DNA of 45,600 nt from Algoriphagus sp. (GCA_029945945.1 JAQSDM010000003.1:5192-50791), one strand, 5' to 3'. Shown: positions 1 through 9,045, counted from the stretch's first letter. The notes: generated by a model from the letters alone, not told the origin. A program made the numbers and translations.

Positions 1-2
1 CC

Positions 3-3000
3 AGTGGTGGGTCTTGCGGAACTACTACCGCTACAAAGACTATTACAGTCAATCCAACGCCAACATTAAGTAGTCCATTAACATTGATAGCTTGTAGCAA
101 TGTATTGTCAACCTATACCGCAACAAGTACAATTCCAGGAACAACTTTTTCATGGACAAGAGCAGCAGTTGCCGGTATCAGCAATTCAGCAGGAAGCGGA
201 TCAGGTGCAGATGCTTCTGAAACTTTGATAAATACGACAGCCAATCCAATTGATGTTGTTTATTCCTATACTTTACTAGCAAGCGGTTGTAGTAATACTC
301 AGAACGTAACAGTAACAGTAAATCCTATCACTGCCATCACCACCCAGCCGAGTACAGCAGATGATGTAGAATGTTTTGGAGATGGTTTTGATGAATTGAC
401 TGTAGTAGCAGAAGGCGCAGATTTGACATATCAATGGTACTCAGTTCCAACACAGGTTAACACGGGAGGTACAGCAATTCCTGGAGCTACGTTAAGCAGT
501 TTTACACCTCCATCTATCAATCTCGGAATTTCTTATTACTACGTGGTTGTTTCTGGATATTGTAGTTCGGATACCTCGGTGGTTTCCGGAGAGTACGAAG
601 TCACTCCACCACAAACCACCATTGTCAAACATCCTTCAACAGTTGGCGAAACCTTGTGTCAGGGAGAAACATTCTCAACTTTGACTGTAGAAGTGAATGG
701 GGAAATAACCCTAATTGGAGACTTTGAGTACCAATGGTATAGCAATACATCTCCTTCCAACACTGGTGGAACTTTATTAACAGGAGAAACAGATCCTGAT
801 TTTACCCCTCCATCAACCAATGTTGGAACCTTGTATTATTACGCAACTGGTAGAAGTGATTGCGGAACAGTACCAACCGCAATTTCTGGAGCCTTTACGG
901 TTACCCCACTTACAGAAATCACAGCCGAAGATCTGGATGAACAGATAATTTGTGATGGAGATACTTTTGATCCAATTTCTGTAACTGCTATCGGTTCCGG
1001 AACGATCAATTATCAATGGTATAGTAACACTACCAATTCCACGTCTGGGCCAAATGTAACGATGGTAGGCACTGACTCAAATACCTTTTCACCACCTGCA
1101 AGTCCGGTTGGAGCATTATATTATTTTGTAGTAGTGTCAAGTACTTGCGGGCCTAATGAAACTTCAAGTGTTTCTGGAGTCTTTAGGGTCCATCCACTTC
1201 CATCGGTAACCAATGCTTCTTTAACCCAAACCGTCTGTTCAGGGGGAAGCACTGCTCAGGTTGACCTTACTTCAGCAGTCGCAGGAACTACCTTCGCTTG
1301 GACAGCCACTGCTACTACTGGCGTTACCGGATTTACCGCCATTGGTTCAGGACCCATTCCTACTCAAACCATTTCTACAACTGCCACAACACGGGGTACC
1401 GTTACATATGTGGTTACTCCAAGTGCAAATGGATGTCCTGGTCCTACTACCAACTATACCGTGCTGGTTGATCCACTGCCAACTGTAACCAATGCTTCTT
1501 TAACCCAATCCGTCTGCTCAGGCGGAAGCACTACTCAGGTTGATTTTACTTCTGCAGTTGCAAGTACCACTTTTGACTGGACGGCAAGTGCAACGACTGG
1601 GGTAACCGGATTTACAGCAAGTGGTACAGGATCCATCCCTGTTGAAACCTTAACCACAACAAGCACAATACAGGGCACTGTTACTTATGTGATCACTCCA
1701 ACCGCCGATGGTTGTCCTGGTCCGACTACTAACTACACCGTGTTGGTTAACCCAATCCCAACCGTTACTAACACCTCTTTAACTCAAACGATTTGTTCAG
1801 GCGGAAGTACCACACTGGTTCCTTTGACTTCGGATGTTTCAGGAACTACCTTTGCTTGGACCGTCACTGCTAGCTCTGGCGTTACCGGATTTACTGCAAT
1901 TGGTTCAGGACCTATCCCTGTTCAGACAATTTCAACTTCAGGAACAGCCCGAGGTACTGTTACCTATGTGATTACTCCAACAGCCAACGGATGTCCCGGC
2001 CCTACTACTAGCTATACTGTATTAGTAGATCCACAGCCAACAGTTACAAATACTCCATTAACTCAAACAATCTGCACCGGAGGAAGCACTACTCAGGTTA
2101 ACCTAACTTCTGCAATTGCAGGAACTACCTTCGCTTGGACAGCTACAGCCACTCCTGGAGTTACCGGATTTACTGCAAGCGGTACAGGTACTATTCCTAC
2201 TCAGACTATTGCAACTACCGGAACAACTCAGGGTACAGTTACTTATGTTATTACTCCTACAGCCAATGGATGTCCAGGTCCGACTACAAACTACACCGTG
2301 TTAGTAAGCCCAATCCCAGAGTATGAATTGATTTCTGTTTCTTCTGTCTCTGCAACTTCAGCAGGTGGATCAGCCACAATTACTATAATCGGAGATCCTT
2401 CAATTCTTACCGATGGAAATTATATAGTCACTTACGACTTGGACGATGGTACTTCCATTACAACACATACTTCAAGCTCATTTAGCGTATCAGGAGGAAG
2501 GGGGTCATTCACAACTATTCAATTGACAAATTTGAATGTAGAACTCTTCACAGTTACCATAAAAAGTATCAAAAAGGGGACTGACGCCTGTACCGTAATC
2601 CTAGCTGCTAATCCTAAAAATTCAACTGTCTTTAGTGTCTGCGGAGCTTCCTTTGATTCCTCTGGAACATTTTATGTTCCAGCAAACATTTATGAAATCA
2701 CAATTCAAGTTTGGGGAGGAGGAGGACAAGGAGGAGATGGCGATTATTCATCTGGCGGTGGTGGAGGTGGTTTTTCAACTCATACAATCTCAGTTACCCC
2801 AGGAGAACCGATAGGCATTTTTGTGGGCGCTGGTGGTGGAAAGGCTGGAACTACAGGCGGAAAAGGAGGGACTACTTATGTTACCAGAGATTCTTCTGAT
2901 CCCAATTTTTTAGGGGCAAGCTTAGTTTATGCTGAAGGAGGAAATAAAGGCGTGGGAGTAAATAATCCAGGTTCGGGAGGAATTAACGACCCAAGACGTG

Positions 3001-4757
3001 GAGGTGGTTTTCAAGGAATTATAGGTGAAGTAGGTCTCAGTACGGGCCCGAGTCAAAGTAGATATGCTGGAGCCGGCGGAACTGGAGCAAATGGAGGAGG
3101 AGCTGGAGCACCTAGAAACTTTGCAAACAGTAATGGTCAAGAAGGATCTGCAGGTGGTGGCGGAGGATCTGGTGGAAATGGAAATAGCCGTACCGGAGGA
3201 TTGGGTGGAAATGGCCGGGTTCTTATATCTTACTCTTGCCCTGACGCAGATAAATTTGACTGTATTGAAATCTTAGATGATGGCGCAGCAAGTGGAACTA
3301 CATTAATTCGATTCACCTGTGATGATACTTGGGATGTCCCCGAAGGACTTGTTGAGTTTTCTGTTGTAGCAGTAGGTGCTGGTGGTGGAGGTGGATATGG
3401 ACAAGCCGCTGGTGGTGGAGGCGCAGGCGGATTTAGCTCTAGCACTTTTACTAGCAACAATCCTTATGGAATGCCGAGTACTGCACTCACAATTACAGTT
3501 GGACAGGGGGGGCTGGGTTCAAGCACCAATCAAAGTCCAGGAGGCGACGGTGGTGGCTCTTATGTAACTGGAGAGATTCCTGATCCAAACGGAGAGATTG
3601 ATGTTAACCTAGGAACTGAAGGTGGTGGTGGTGGTGGTTCTTTCTCCTCGATTCCTGCAAATTTAAATGGCCGGCCTGGTGGATCCGGAGGAGGCGGAGG
3701 TGCAAATATTGAAGATGACGTATCAGGAACTGGAGGCGCTGGTTCGCCCGGATATAAAGGCGGTGAAGGAAAAACTAGAGCGGGTCTCGGCGGAGGTGAT
3801 AAAGGTGCTGCTGCGGGAGGTGGTGGCGGTGGTGCTGTACCTACCGATCCAAAAGATATCGATGGAACCCCAACTGGAGCAGGTCTAGGCAAAGGAGGAA
3901 CTGGAGGTAATGGATTGAGTTATACCTTAGGTGGTACAGCCTATTACTATGGAGGTGGTGGTGGTGGAGTAGGATATAATTTTGAAGGTCAGCCATTAAA
4001 ACCAGGTGACGGTGGACTTTCTCCTATAGACATTATGCTCGGAGGAATTGGTTCAGATACACGTGGCGGAGATGGCACCCAATTTACTGGTTCCGGAGGA
4101 GGTGCAGGAAGAACATCTGGGGGAAATGGAGGAAGCGGAGTGGTCTATATATCCTTCTTCAACTACCGTATCCTCCCCATCGAATACCTCTACTTCAATG
4201 CTACTTATAACAAAAATGAAAGATCTGGAGAACTCAAATGGGCCACTGCCAAAGAATGGGAAAACTCTCATTTCGAAATCGAGCGCTCAGTAAACGACAC
4301 CCGTAACTGGACCAAAGTAGGTGAAGTTACCGGCAAAGGTTATTCTGACGTACCTGTCGAGTACAGCTTTACTGATCTTAACCTTCCGGCTTCCGGCGGA
4401 AATATATTCTATCGATTGAAGCAGGTGAATCTCAGCGGAGACTTTAACTATAGTGTGACCCGCTCCATACAGGTAGAGGCAGTGGATGGAAGTACTGCCT
4501 GGATTGCCTATCCTAATCCTAGCGCAATGGGTTCGACCATCAATGTGGATTTGCTTGACAGATCCGGATTTACAGACGGAACGATTCAAATCAGAATTTC
4601 TGATGCAAGAGGCATTTATGAAAACTATTCTGTTTCGAGTCCGGACGAGGTATCCTCAGTAGTAAATTCTTACCTCGATCAGGCACGTCCGGGACTGCAT
4701 ATCCTTCATCTGATTTGGGGGAATAAATCTGAGCAACTGAAATTGATCAGGAATTAA
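3..4757 (+). CDS. Large T9SS-secreted adhesin-like protein, 5' end outside window
   Basis: The reading frame is open from base 3 with no start codon, so only the C-terminal ~1585 residues are present. Domains in order: Ig/PKD-like modules, including three with a YQWYS core and paired cysteines (about nt 330-1195); four 93-residue repeats of exact 279-bp period (about nt 1197-2313); a linker; two glycine-rich domains with runs of GGGG (about nt 2640-3235 and 3300-4165); a fibronectin-like segment starting ILPIEYLYFNATY; and a Por_Secre_tail-type sorting domain (YPNPS motif near nt 4508) ending QLKLIRN. In this family the C-terminal domain directs export through the type IX secretion system and attachment to the cell surface. 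The glycine-rich parts resemble poly-glycine domains of phage tail-fibre tips. An adhesion role is inferred from architecture; no ligand can be named. The tandem repeats suggest length variation by recombination. Confidence 0.9.
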   Translation, partial: SGGSCGTTTATKTITVNPTPTLSSPLTLIACSNVLSTYTATSTIPGTTFSWTRAAVAGISNSAGSGSGADASETLINTTANPIDVVYSYTLLASGCSNTQNVTVTVNPITAITTQPSTADDVECFGDGFDELTVVAEGADLTYQWYSVPTQVNTGGTAIPGATLSSFTPPSINLGISYYYVVVSGYCSSDTSVVSGEYEVTPPQTTIVKHPSTVGETLCQGETFSTLTVEVNGEITLIGDFEYQWYSNTSPSNTGGTLLTGETDPDFTPPSTNVGTLYYYATGRSDCGTVPTAISGAFTVTPLTEITAEDLDEQIICDGDTFDPISVTAIGSGTINYQWYSNTTNSTSGPNVTMVGTDSNTFSPPASPVGALYYFVVVSSTCGPNETSSVSGVFRVHPLPSVTNASLTQTVCSGGSTAQVDLTSAVAGTTFAWTATATTGVTGFTAIGSGPIPTQTISTTATTRGTVTYVVTPSANGCPGPTTNYTVLVDPLPTVTNASLTQSVCSGGSTTQVDFTSAVASTTFDWTASATTGVTGFTASGTGSIPVETLTTTSTIQGTVTYVITPTADGCPGPTTNYTVLVNPIPTVTNTSLTQTICSGGSTTLVPLTSDVSGTTFAWTVTASSGVTGFTAIGSGPIPVQTISTSGTARGTVTYVITPTANGCPGPTTSYTVLVDPQPTVTNTPLTQTICTGGSTTQVNLTSAIAGTTFAWTATATPGVTGFTASGTGTIPTQTIATTGTTQGTVTYVITPTANGCPGPTTNYTVLVSPIPEYELISVSSVSATSAGGSATITIIGDPSILTDGNYIVTYDLDDGTSITTHTSSSFSVSGGRGSFTTIQLTNLNVELFTVTIKSIKKGTDACTVILAANPKNSTVFSVCGASFDSSGTFYVPANIYEITIQVWGGGGQGGDGDYSSGGGGGGFSTHTISVTPGEPIGIFVGAGGGKAGTTGGKGGTTYVTRDSSDPNFLGASLVYAEGGNKGVGVNNPGSGGINDPRRGGGFQGIIGEVGLSTGPSQSRYAGAGGTGANGGGAGAPRNFANSNGQEGSAGGGGGSGGNGNSRTGGLGGNGRVLISYSCPDADKFDCIEILDDGAASGTTLIRFTCDDTWDVPEGLVEFSVVAVGAGGGGGYGQAAGGGGAGGFSSSTFTSNNPYGMPSTALTITVGQGGLGSSTNQSPGGDGGGSYVTGEIPDPNGEIDVNLGTEGGGGGGSFSSIPANLNGRPGGSGGGGGANIEDDVSGTGGAGSPGYKGGEGKTRAGLGGGDKGAAAGGGGGGAVPTDPKDIDGTPTGAGLGKGGTGGNGLSYTLGGTAYYYGGGGGGVGYNFEGQPLKPGDGGLSPIDIMLGGIGSDTRGGDGTQFTGSGGGAGRTSGGNGGSGVVYISFFNYRILPIEYLYFNATYNKNERSGELKWATAKEWENSHFEIERSVNDTRNWTKVGEVTGKGYSDVPVEYSFTDLNLPASGGNIFYRLKQVNLSGDFNYSVTRSIQVEAVDGSTAWIAYPNPSAMGSTINVDLLDRSGFTDGTIQIRISDARGIYENYSVSSPDEVSSVVNSYLDQARPGLHILHLIWGNKSEQLKLIRN
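1197..2313 (+). repeat. Four tandem 279-bp coding repeats
   Basis: The repeat landmark (codons for LTQT/LTQS followed by CSGG or CTGG) falls at nt 1221, 1500, 1779 and 2058, exactly 279 bp apart, giving 93-residue units inside the adhesin. Each unit ends with a conserved NGCPGPTTNYTVLV-like segment (DGCPG or TTSYT in individual copies). Copies differ at many third positions, so the repeat is diverged rather than a recent perfect duplication. The protein modules look like PKD/Ig-like beta domains with a pair of cysteines. Confidence 0.9.
4733..4753 (+). repeat. 21-bp direct repeat, left copy
   Basis: This 21-bp stretch covers the last codons of the adhesin (QLKLIR plus most of the N codon). 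It is identical to 10498-10518, where the same reading frame also runs to a TAA stop. The sequence immediately on either side of the two copies is not obviously similar. The pair encloses the accessory genes between 4.9 and 10.3 kb. Confidence 0.75.
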
Positions 4758-4783
4758 AACAAAAGTCGTTTTCCTGATCAATT
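4741..4783 (+). terminator. Hairpin spanning the adhesin stop codon
   Basis: A 13-bp inverted repeat (arms 4741-4753 and 4771-4783) encloses the stop codon of the adhesin gene. A second short pairing (AAAAC with GTTTT) lies inside the loop. The downstream bases are A/T-rich but contain no clean U-run. It could act as a transcription terminator or an mRNA 3' stabilising hairpin. Its left arm is part of the 21-bp repeat found again near 10.5 kb. Confidence 0.4.
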
Positions 4784-4900
4784 AAACATTTTCCTCTCCT
4801 GGATTCACTGGATAGTTCTAACCGGTATGAATCTCTCCAATCATTGTACACTATACTCTGACCGGGGGAAAGAATATTTTACCCTGAAAAGAATTTCAAT

Positions 4901-5551
4901 TCATACTCTCCCCAAATAAACCGAGTCAGACAATAACGATTTTCCAAGCTTTGGATAATACTGACGGAATGCCAGGTAAACATGCCAATGAAAAGTTGCT
5001 TGAATTGAATCCATTTCGATCATAGCAAAACCCGAATTCCTTCTGTAACTGGTTTCTAACCAGATAAATTTTTGTTCTTCCGGACAGTAACAAATAATGA
5101 AGGTTTCATCAGTCGGTTGGGCTTTTCCTTCTGTGGAATTGTTTTCCCATGTAATTTCCAACCTATTGCCGTTTTTAGTCATCTGAGGGTTTTGAGGTCC
5201 AAGAAGATTTCCTTTACTGATAAGGAGAAAAGCAGGGTCAATTTTAGGTTCCCTTGTGTGATTGTATCCTTTTGTGTTGATTTCAGAATAAGCCCAATGC
5301 ATTCCTTTTTTACTCTGGGTCAAAAATTCCTGAAACCCAAAGTCTAATGCCCGTTTGATCGGTTTTAAAAAATTGTTGATGGATGTCAGTTTCTCCCTTT
5401 GAATCAGTTGCAAAGGACTTGGATTATTTTTGTTTTTATGATTTCGAGAGGGCCTGCTTCTTACGACAGTTTTACCGTTCAGCGTGTAGAAAACCAGGTT
5501 TCCTATTTTGCCTTTAGGAAGGAATACATTGGAGTTGGGTAAAGTTGCCAT
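4901..5551 (-). CDS. DUF6266-like hypothetical protein
   Basis: This 216-aa protein has no signal peptide or membrane segment. Its N-terminus (GKIGNLVFYTLNGKTVVRSRP, about residues 15-35) matches my memory of DUF6266, a Bacteroidota family whose members begin with a G-K-x-G-N-x-V-x-Y...G-K-x-V-x-R-S-x-P signature. The C-terminal half is predicted beta-rich (TFIICYCPEEQKFIW, FHWHVYLAFRQ). The family has no established function as far as I know. The gene points towards the adhesin (convergent) and sits alone, with about 200 bp of AT-rich DNA upstream. Family assignment is from memory of the motif and not from a search. Confidence 0.75.
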   Translation of the reverse strand: MATLPNSNVFLPKGKIGNLVFYTLNGKTVVRSRPSRNHKNKNNPSPLQLIQREKLTSINNFLKPIKRALDFGFQEFLTQSKKGMHWAYSEINTKGYNHTREPKIDPAFLLISKGNLLGPQNPQMTKNGNRLEITWENNSTEGKAQPTDETFIICYCPEEQKFIWLETSYRRNSGFAMIEMDSIQATFHWHVYLAFRQYYPKLGKSLLSDSVYLGRV

Positions 5552-5751
5552 ATCAAAAAAATTTATAGGTGTAAGAACTAGATAATTAAAGTAAAAAGAT
5601 ATGGCAAAAAAAACAAATTATTTGTGATATAATATGCAGATATGCAGGGAGATACGATGAGGCATGTTTAGGATATGTACCTAGGTAAACGATCTCCAAA
5701 GCCTCACAAAAGGGTATCGTAACCCTAAATAAACTACCAAATTTTGAACCC

Positions 5752-7056
5752 TCATTTGGGCACTATTGATGTCGAATACGATTCTTTTAACTGGTATCGC
5801 TTAGCCAATAGGTCGACAAAATCCCTGAAGTCATCATTGTAATGGCCTTTTAGCAAAGCAATGGTAAACCCGTGCAAAGCAAAAAAGGATGTGAGCTGAT
5901 AATCGGCGTAATTGGCAAGCAAGTAGAACCTCTGAGGGGCATTGATTGCATTGATAAAAAATGCGGTATTTCTTTCAAACGGGACATAGGTTTTTCCGCT
6001 GACTTTAAACCGGAGCTCCAGCTGATAATAAGACCTCTTATCCACTTTTCTGAAAACGAGTTGGGGTGTTTCTGTGCTGATTTCACAAGGCAACATTCGA
6101 TCTCTGGCGGGCTTTCCTTTTAAATTGGCCAACCCATAGGTAAAGGTATATCTAAGGAATCTTTGGGAGATTATGAGATTGTGAGATCCGAGCCATAGGT
6201 CAAATAACAGCCTTCCATTTCTTTCTTCTTCGTTGCTGATTTCTTCATGAATTTTATACAGGCTGGATTCTATCGGTGCTAATTCCCGCATCTTAAAGCA
6301 TATTTCATTCAATTGTTCTTGAATTGGGTTGAAGCTCAATAATTGAATATCATTTTCGCAATTAATAAATTCAGTGTATGATTTAATACTTTCCTTATTT
6401 TTCCTAGGTATGCCCAGGTATGGTACGAGAAATGGAAAATGATTTGAATGCAGGGATCTCAAATTCGTATCTGCCAGGCAATATCCTATTTCATAGCTTG
6501 TTGAAGATATCTGATCTGGGTACTGCTTTAGGAAGAGATTTCTGATCCTGCTTTTAGGCTCTTCTGATAAGGAAGGTAATTTAAGGCCAGGCCTGTAGAA
6601 ATAAGGGTATTTGGGTTTCAAACTCACCTCCATGCCAAGCCTGTCATTGATGATGTGCAGGTATTTGCTTCCTCCGGTCTTGGATTCAAAAAAGTCCGGC
6701 CAATAGAACTTACTGAAATCATAATAATTCGAAATATCCATCAAGCCGATCAATGCAAAGTAAGCGTATCTGCTAAGGAAAGTTTCACAGGTATCGACAC
6801 TACAGCTGACCAGAAGTTCCTTTTCCCTTACTTGAATGAAAACCTGCTGTCCAGCTTCCTCCTTTAACTTTACAGCCAACGTCAGAATTGCATTTCGAAA
6901 ACTGATGGTTCTGACTTCGATCGGAAAATAAGGCTTTTCCTGTCTCCTAAATTCTGAATAAGAATTCAACGTTTCCTTCCTGAGCCTGAAGGTATTCGGC
7001 TCTAATGGCAGTTTAAAAAAGGATCTCTGTGAGGGCAAATCAGCTGGATTTTTCAT
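5752..7056 (-). CDS. Unknown 434-aa protein
   Basis: I do not recognise this protein. It is soluble-looking, with no signal peptide or transmembrane segment, and rich in aromatic residues. A segment near residues 50-110 (VRTISFRNAILTL followed by LLVSCSVDTCETFLSRYAYFALIGL) loosely recalls the SWIM-like N-terminal region of Bacteroidota SNF2/DEAD helicases, where a CxC motif precedes a Y/F-rich helix. No helicase motors follow, and the zinc ligands (C-x-C, C-x-H) are not convincingly present. It begins 12 bp after the stop of the 87-aa gene on the same strand, so the two are probably co-transcribed. It lies in the accessory cluster bracketed by the 21-bp direct repeat. The length and clean reading frame support a real gene. 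Confidence 0.75.
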   Translation of the reverse strand: MKNPADLPSQRSFFKLPLEPNTFRLRKETLNSYSEFRRQEKPYFPIEVRTISFRNAILTLAVKLKEEAGQQVFIQVREKELLVSCSVDTCETFLSRYAYFALIGLMDISNYYDFSKFYWPDFFESKTGGSKYLHIINDRLGMEVSLKPKYPYFYRPGLKLPSLSEEPKSRIRNLFLKQYPDQISSTSYEIGYCLADTNLRSLHSNHFPFLVPYLGIPRKNKESIKSYTEFINCENDIQLLSFNPIQEQLNEICFKMRELAPIESSLYKIHEEISNEEERNGRLLFDLWLGSHNLIISQRFLRYTFTYGLANLKGKPARDRMLPCEISTETPQLVFRKVDKRSYYQLELRFKVSGKTYVPFERNTAFFINAINAPQRFYLLANYADYQLTSFFALHGFTIALLKGHYNDDFRDFVDLLAKRYQLKESYSTSIVPK

Positions 7057-7068
7057 CTTTTTATATCT

Positions 7069-7332
7069 TTATCCGGGATTTAGAAGTTGGCTTACCTGAT
7101 CCTCCAGTTCATTTTGCTGAGTAATGAGCTTTTGCATTGTTTTCAGCATTTCCACTTCGGAATGCCAATCCTTTTTCATTGCTGCAATCAGCGCACGGTT
7201 GATTTCCAGTGCCTGAAGCAGGTAATCCAAAATCTGGGAAGGGTTCGATTGAAGAATGGAAGAAATGGAATCCCCCAAGGAAATGGGGGAATAGTAAATA
7301 TCAGAAAGGTGAAGATGAATGTTCAGGTCCAT
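7069..7332 (-). CDS. Unknown 87-aa coiled-coil protein
   Basis: This small acidic protein is unrecognised. Its second half (EINRALIAAMKKDWHSEVEMLKTM onward, residues ~43-84) is strongly helical and heptad-like, consistent with a short coiled coil for dimerisation or partner binding. The N-terminus (MDLNIHLHLSD) is unusual. It lies 12 bp upstream of the unknown 434-aa gene on the same strand, suggesting a two-gene operon in which this could be a small partner or regulator. The opposite-strand ORF over the same stretch has no recognisable features. Confidence 0.6.
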   Translation of the reverse strand: MDLNIHLHLSDIYYSPISLGDSISSILQSNPSQILDYLLQALEINRALIAAMKKDWHSEVEMLKTMQKLITQQNELEDQVSQLLNPG

Positions 7333-7725
7333 AGTCTTGGCGGTTTGTTGCTAAGCCAAATTGATGGGTTTCCTCCGGATGAACTATTCATGAATAGAAT
7401 ATCGAAGTCAGGAAAAGGGATAAATTATTCGGGGAGGAAAATGAGATTGCTTTCCTGAGAAATCGGGAATATCTGGATTTCCTCTAAGTTTGTGGCAACA
7501 GTACCCGTCACGCTTCCCGGAGAACAGCGCACCAGGACTGATCATTTTATTTTTGTAGGTTATGGATTTTGAAAAATAACTTCCTCCAATTCTACAAAAC
7601 TTTTCGACTTCCGATTCTCCTAACTGCCTTTCTTCAATCTGAAACTTTTTTGATTTTGTGTTCGTTCCTGAGCTATAAATGTCTTTCTATTAGGATATTA
7701 ATCTACCTTCAGATACATTTGAGCC
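7333..7725. other. Intergenic region between divergent accessory genes
   Basis: About 390 bp separate the minus-strand 87-aa gene and the plus-strand small ORF at 7726. I see no convincing gene. A TACATTTG box at 7714-7721 fits the Bacteroidota -7 consensus but lies directly before the ATG at 7726 and lacks a clear -33 TTTG. It would imply a nearly leaderless transcript, so I give it low weight. Confidence 0.4.
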
Positions 7726-7881
7726 ATGACTATCAAAATTACAATAGAGAAAGATTCCAATACTGCCAAAGCTGTCATGGCTTTGGTCAAGCAAAAGGAA
7801 GAGTTGCGTAAGGCGGTAGAGAATGGTACGGTCGAAGAGTATGTTAAGAAAAACCGTGCCCGATTCGCCAAGCCCGTATAG
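7726..7881 (+). CDS. Small 51-aa protein overlapping DUF6169-like gene
   Basis: This ORF starts ATG ACT ATC AAA at 7726, encodes 51 residues (MTIKITIEKDSNTAKAVMAL to RFAKPV) and stops at 7881. It is charged and mostly helical after a short beta-like start, similar in style to small antitoxin or partner proteins. The next gene begins inside it in a different frame (ATG at 7841, or 7823), so translation is probably coupled. Bacteroidota genomes often show a short ORF of this type ahead of DUF6169-like genes, to my recollection. It is real if that arrangement is conserved. The function is unknown. Confidence 0.6.
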   Translation: MTIKITIEKDSNTAKAVMALVKQKEELRKAVENGTVEEYVKKNRARFAKPV

Positions 7882-8365
7882 CATAACTTTTAACGAAGGC
7901 CTCTATCACTTCACAACTTCTCAAGGAAGATCTTATACTTGCGTTTTTACTGAGGTAAATCGTTTTCTTCCTCCCCTTTTTACAGTTCAGGATATTGAGG
8001 TTTACTATTTTGATTTTTTCTTTACCGGTCCGAAACAGCACATAAAATGGCCAAATGATGATCGAATCGCTATAACCATCAAAACCCTTCTCAACGACTT
8101 TTTCCAACCAAACCGGGTTTTGATCTATGTTTGTGATAGTTCTGATGGCAAAGGGAGGTACCGGAATAAGGTATTTAAGAATTGGTTCAAAAGTGTCGAA
8201 GTCAGATATAAATGCAATCACATAGAAATTGATGTTGCTGGCATGGAGCCAATTTACGGAGCTGTTATCCGAAGCAATGAGTTTCAACATGAAGAATTAT
8301 TGGAAGCGGAGGTAATTCAACAGGTCGATAGAATTGTGATGGAAAAATTTGGTTTAGCCCCTTAA
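7841..8365 (+). CDS. DUF6169-like protein
   Basis: This protein has about 174 residues from the ATG at 7841; an in-frame ATG at 7823 would add six residues. I chose 7841 because the family-like part begins soon after (PYSITFNEGLYHFTTSQGRSYTCVF). The pattern PYS-x-x-F...Y-x-F-T-T...G-x-x-Y-x-x-x-F resembles DUF6169, a Bacteroidota family without known function (from memory). It is soluble, with no signal peptide. A YVCDSSDGKGRYRNKVFKNWF segment in the middle is typical. The gene overlaps the 51-aa ORF by 41 bp in another frame, giving a two-gene coupled module that resembles toxin-antitoxin organisation. That resemblance is organisational only. Confidence 0.7.
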   Translation: MLRKTVPDSPSPYSITFNEGLYHFTTSQGRSYTCVFTEVNRFLPPLFTVQDIEVYYFDFFFTGPKQHIKWPNDDRIAITIKTLLNDFFQPNRVLIYVCDSSDGKGRYRNKVFKNWFKSVEVRYKCNHIEIDVAGMEPIYGAVIRSNEFQHEELLEAEVIQQVDRIVMEKFGLAP

Positions 8366-8610
8366 GACGCTGAACAGGGACATCTGCAAAATCGAAAGTT
8401 TTTGGGTGTCCGACACTTCGATCTTCCTGACTCTCGTCGGTCAGGTACTCAGTGGAGCTAGCGTTTAGCCCTTTTTTTCTTTCCCGACACTTTTTGTCAG
8501 AAATAATGACCACTATCTCCGATTCCCTTGCTGAAGTCAATCCTAAGGAATAAATTAGTCCAAAGACTTTGGGTAGAATTTCTTAATTTCCCTTACAAAT
8601 ACTTCAACCT

Positions 8611-9045
8611 ATGAACGAAAAAATCCACCACGGACGGAATATCAAGCGTTTTCGAGAGATGATGGGCATCAAGCAGGAGTCACTTGCCTTCGAACTCGGC
8701 CCTGACTGGTCCCAGAAGAAAGTTAGCTTGCTTGAGCAAAAGGAAGAAGTGGAGGAAGAGCTATTGCGTCAGGTGGCAGAGATTTTAAAAGTTCCGGCGG
8801 AGGCTATTAAGAGTTTTAATGAAGAGGCTGTATTCAACGTGATTTCCAATACCTATAATAACGAAAGCAAAGATAATTCAACCTTAATTGCCAGTTCCGT
8901 CAATTACCAGCCAAACTTCAATCCTCTTGATAAATTATTAGAGCAAGTAGAGGAGAATAAAAAGCTATATGAGCGACTATTGGAATCGGAAAAAGAGAAG
9001 GTGGAGTTGTTGAAGAGGTTGTTGGAGAATAAGCTAAGCACATAG
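8611..9045 (+). CDS. XRE-type helix-turn-helix protein with coiled-coil tail
   Basis: The protein is 144 aa. Residues ~8-65 form an XRE/Cro-type helix-turn-helix (GRNIKRFREMMGIKQESLAFELG, then SQKKVSLLEQKEEVEEELLRQVAEILKVP), so it probably binds DNA as a dimer. Residues ~110-144 (LDKLLEQVEENKKLYERLLESEKEKVELLKRLLENK) form a heptad coiled coil. Proteins of this type are common single-gene regulators in Bacteroidota. It stands upstream of the RelA/SpoT-like gene on the same strand with a 197-bp gap, so it might regulate that gene, but co-transcription is not shown. Its codons are less AT-rich than those of the neighbour. Confidence 0.85.
   Translation: MNEKIHHGRNIKRFREMMGIKQESLAFELGPDWSQKKVSLLEQKEEVEEELLRQVAEILKVPAEAIKSFNEEAVFNVISNTYNNESKDNSTLIASSVNYQPNFNPLDKLLEQVEENKKLYERLLESEKEKVELLKRLLENKLST

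Noticed and set aside
1197..2313. Regular repeats considered as a CRISPR array
   Set aside because: The period is 279 bp, the units are coding and in frame, and there are no short repeats with unique spacers.
3230..3892. Proline-rich minus-strand frames opposite the glycine-rich domains
   Set aside because: They are the reverse complement of GGN codons (poly-Pro) and have no independent support.
7569..7811. Plus-strand 80-codon frame upstream of the small ORF
   Set aside because: It overlaps the 51-aa ORF in another frame and looks like random AT-rich translation.
8265..8540. Minus-strand 91-codon frame between the DUF6169-like and HTH genes
   Set aside because: It overlaps the DUF6169-like coding end by 100 bp and has no recognisable sequence features.
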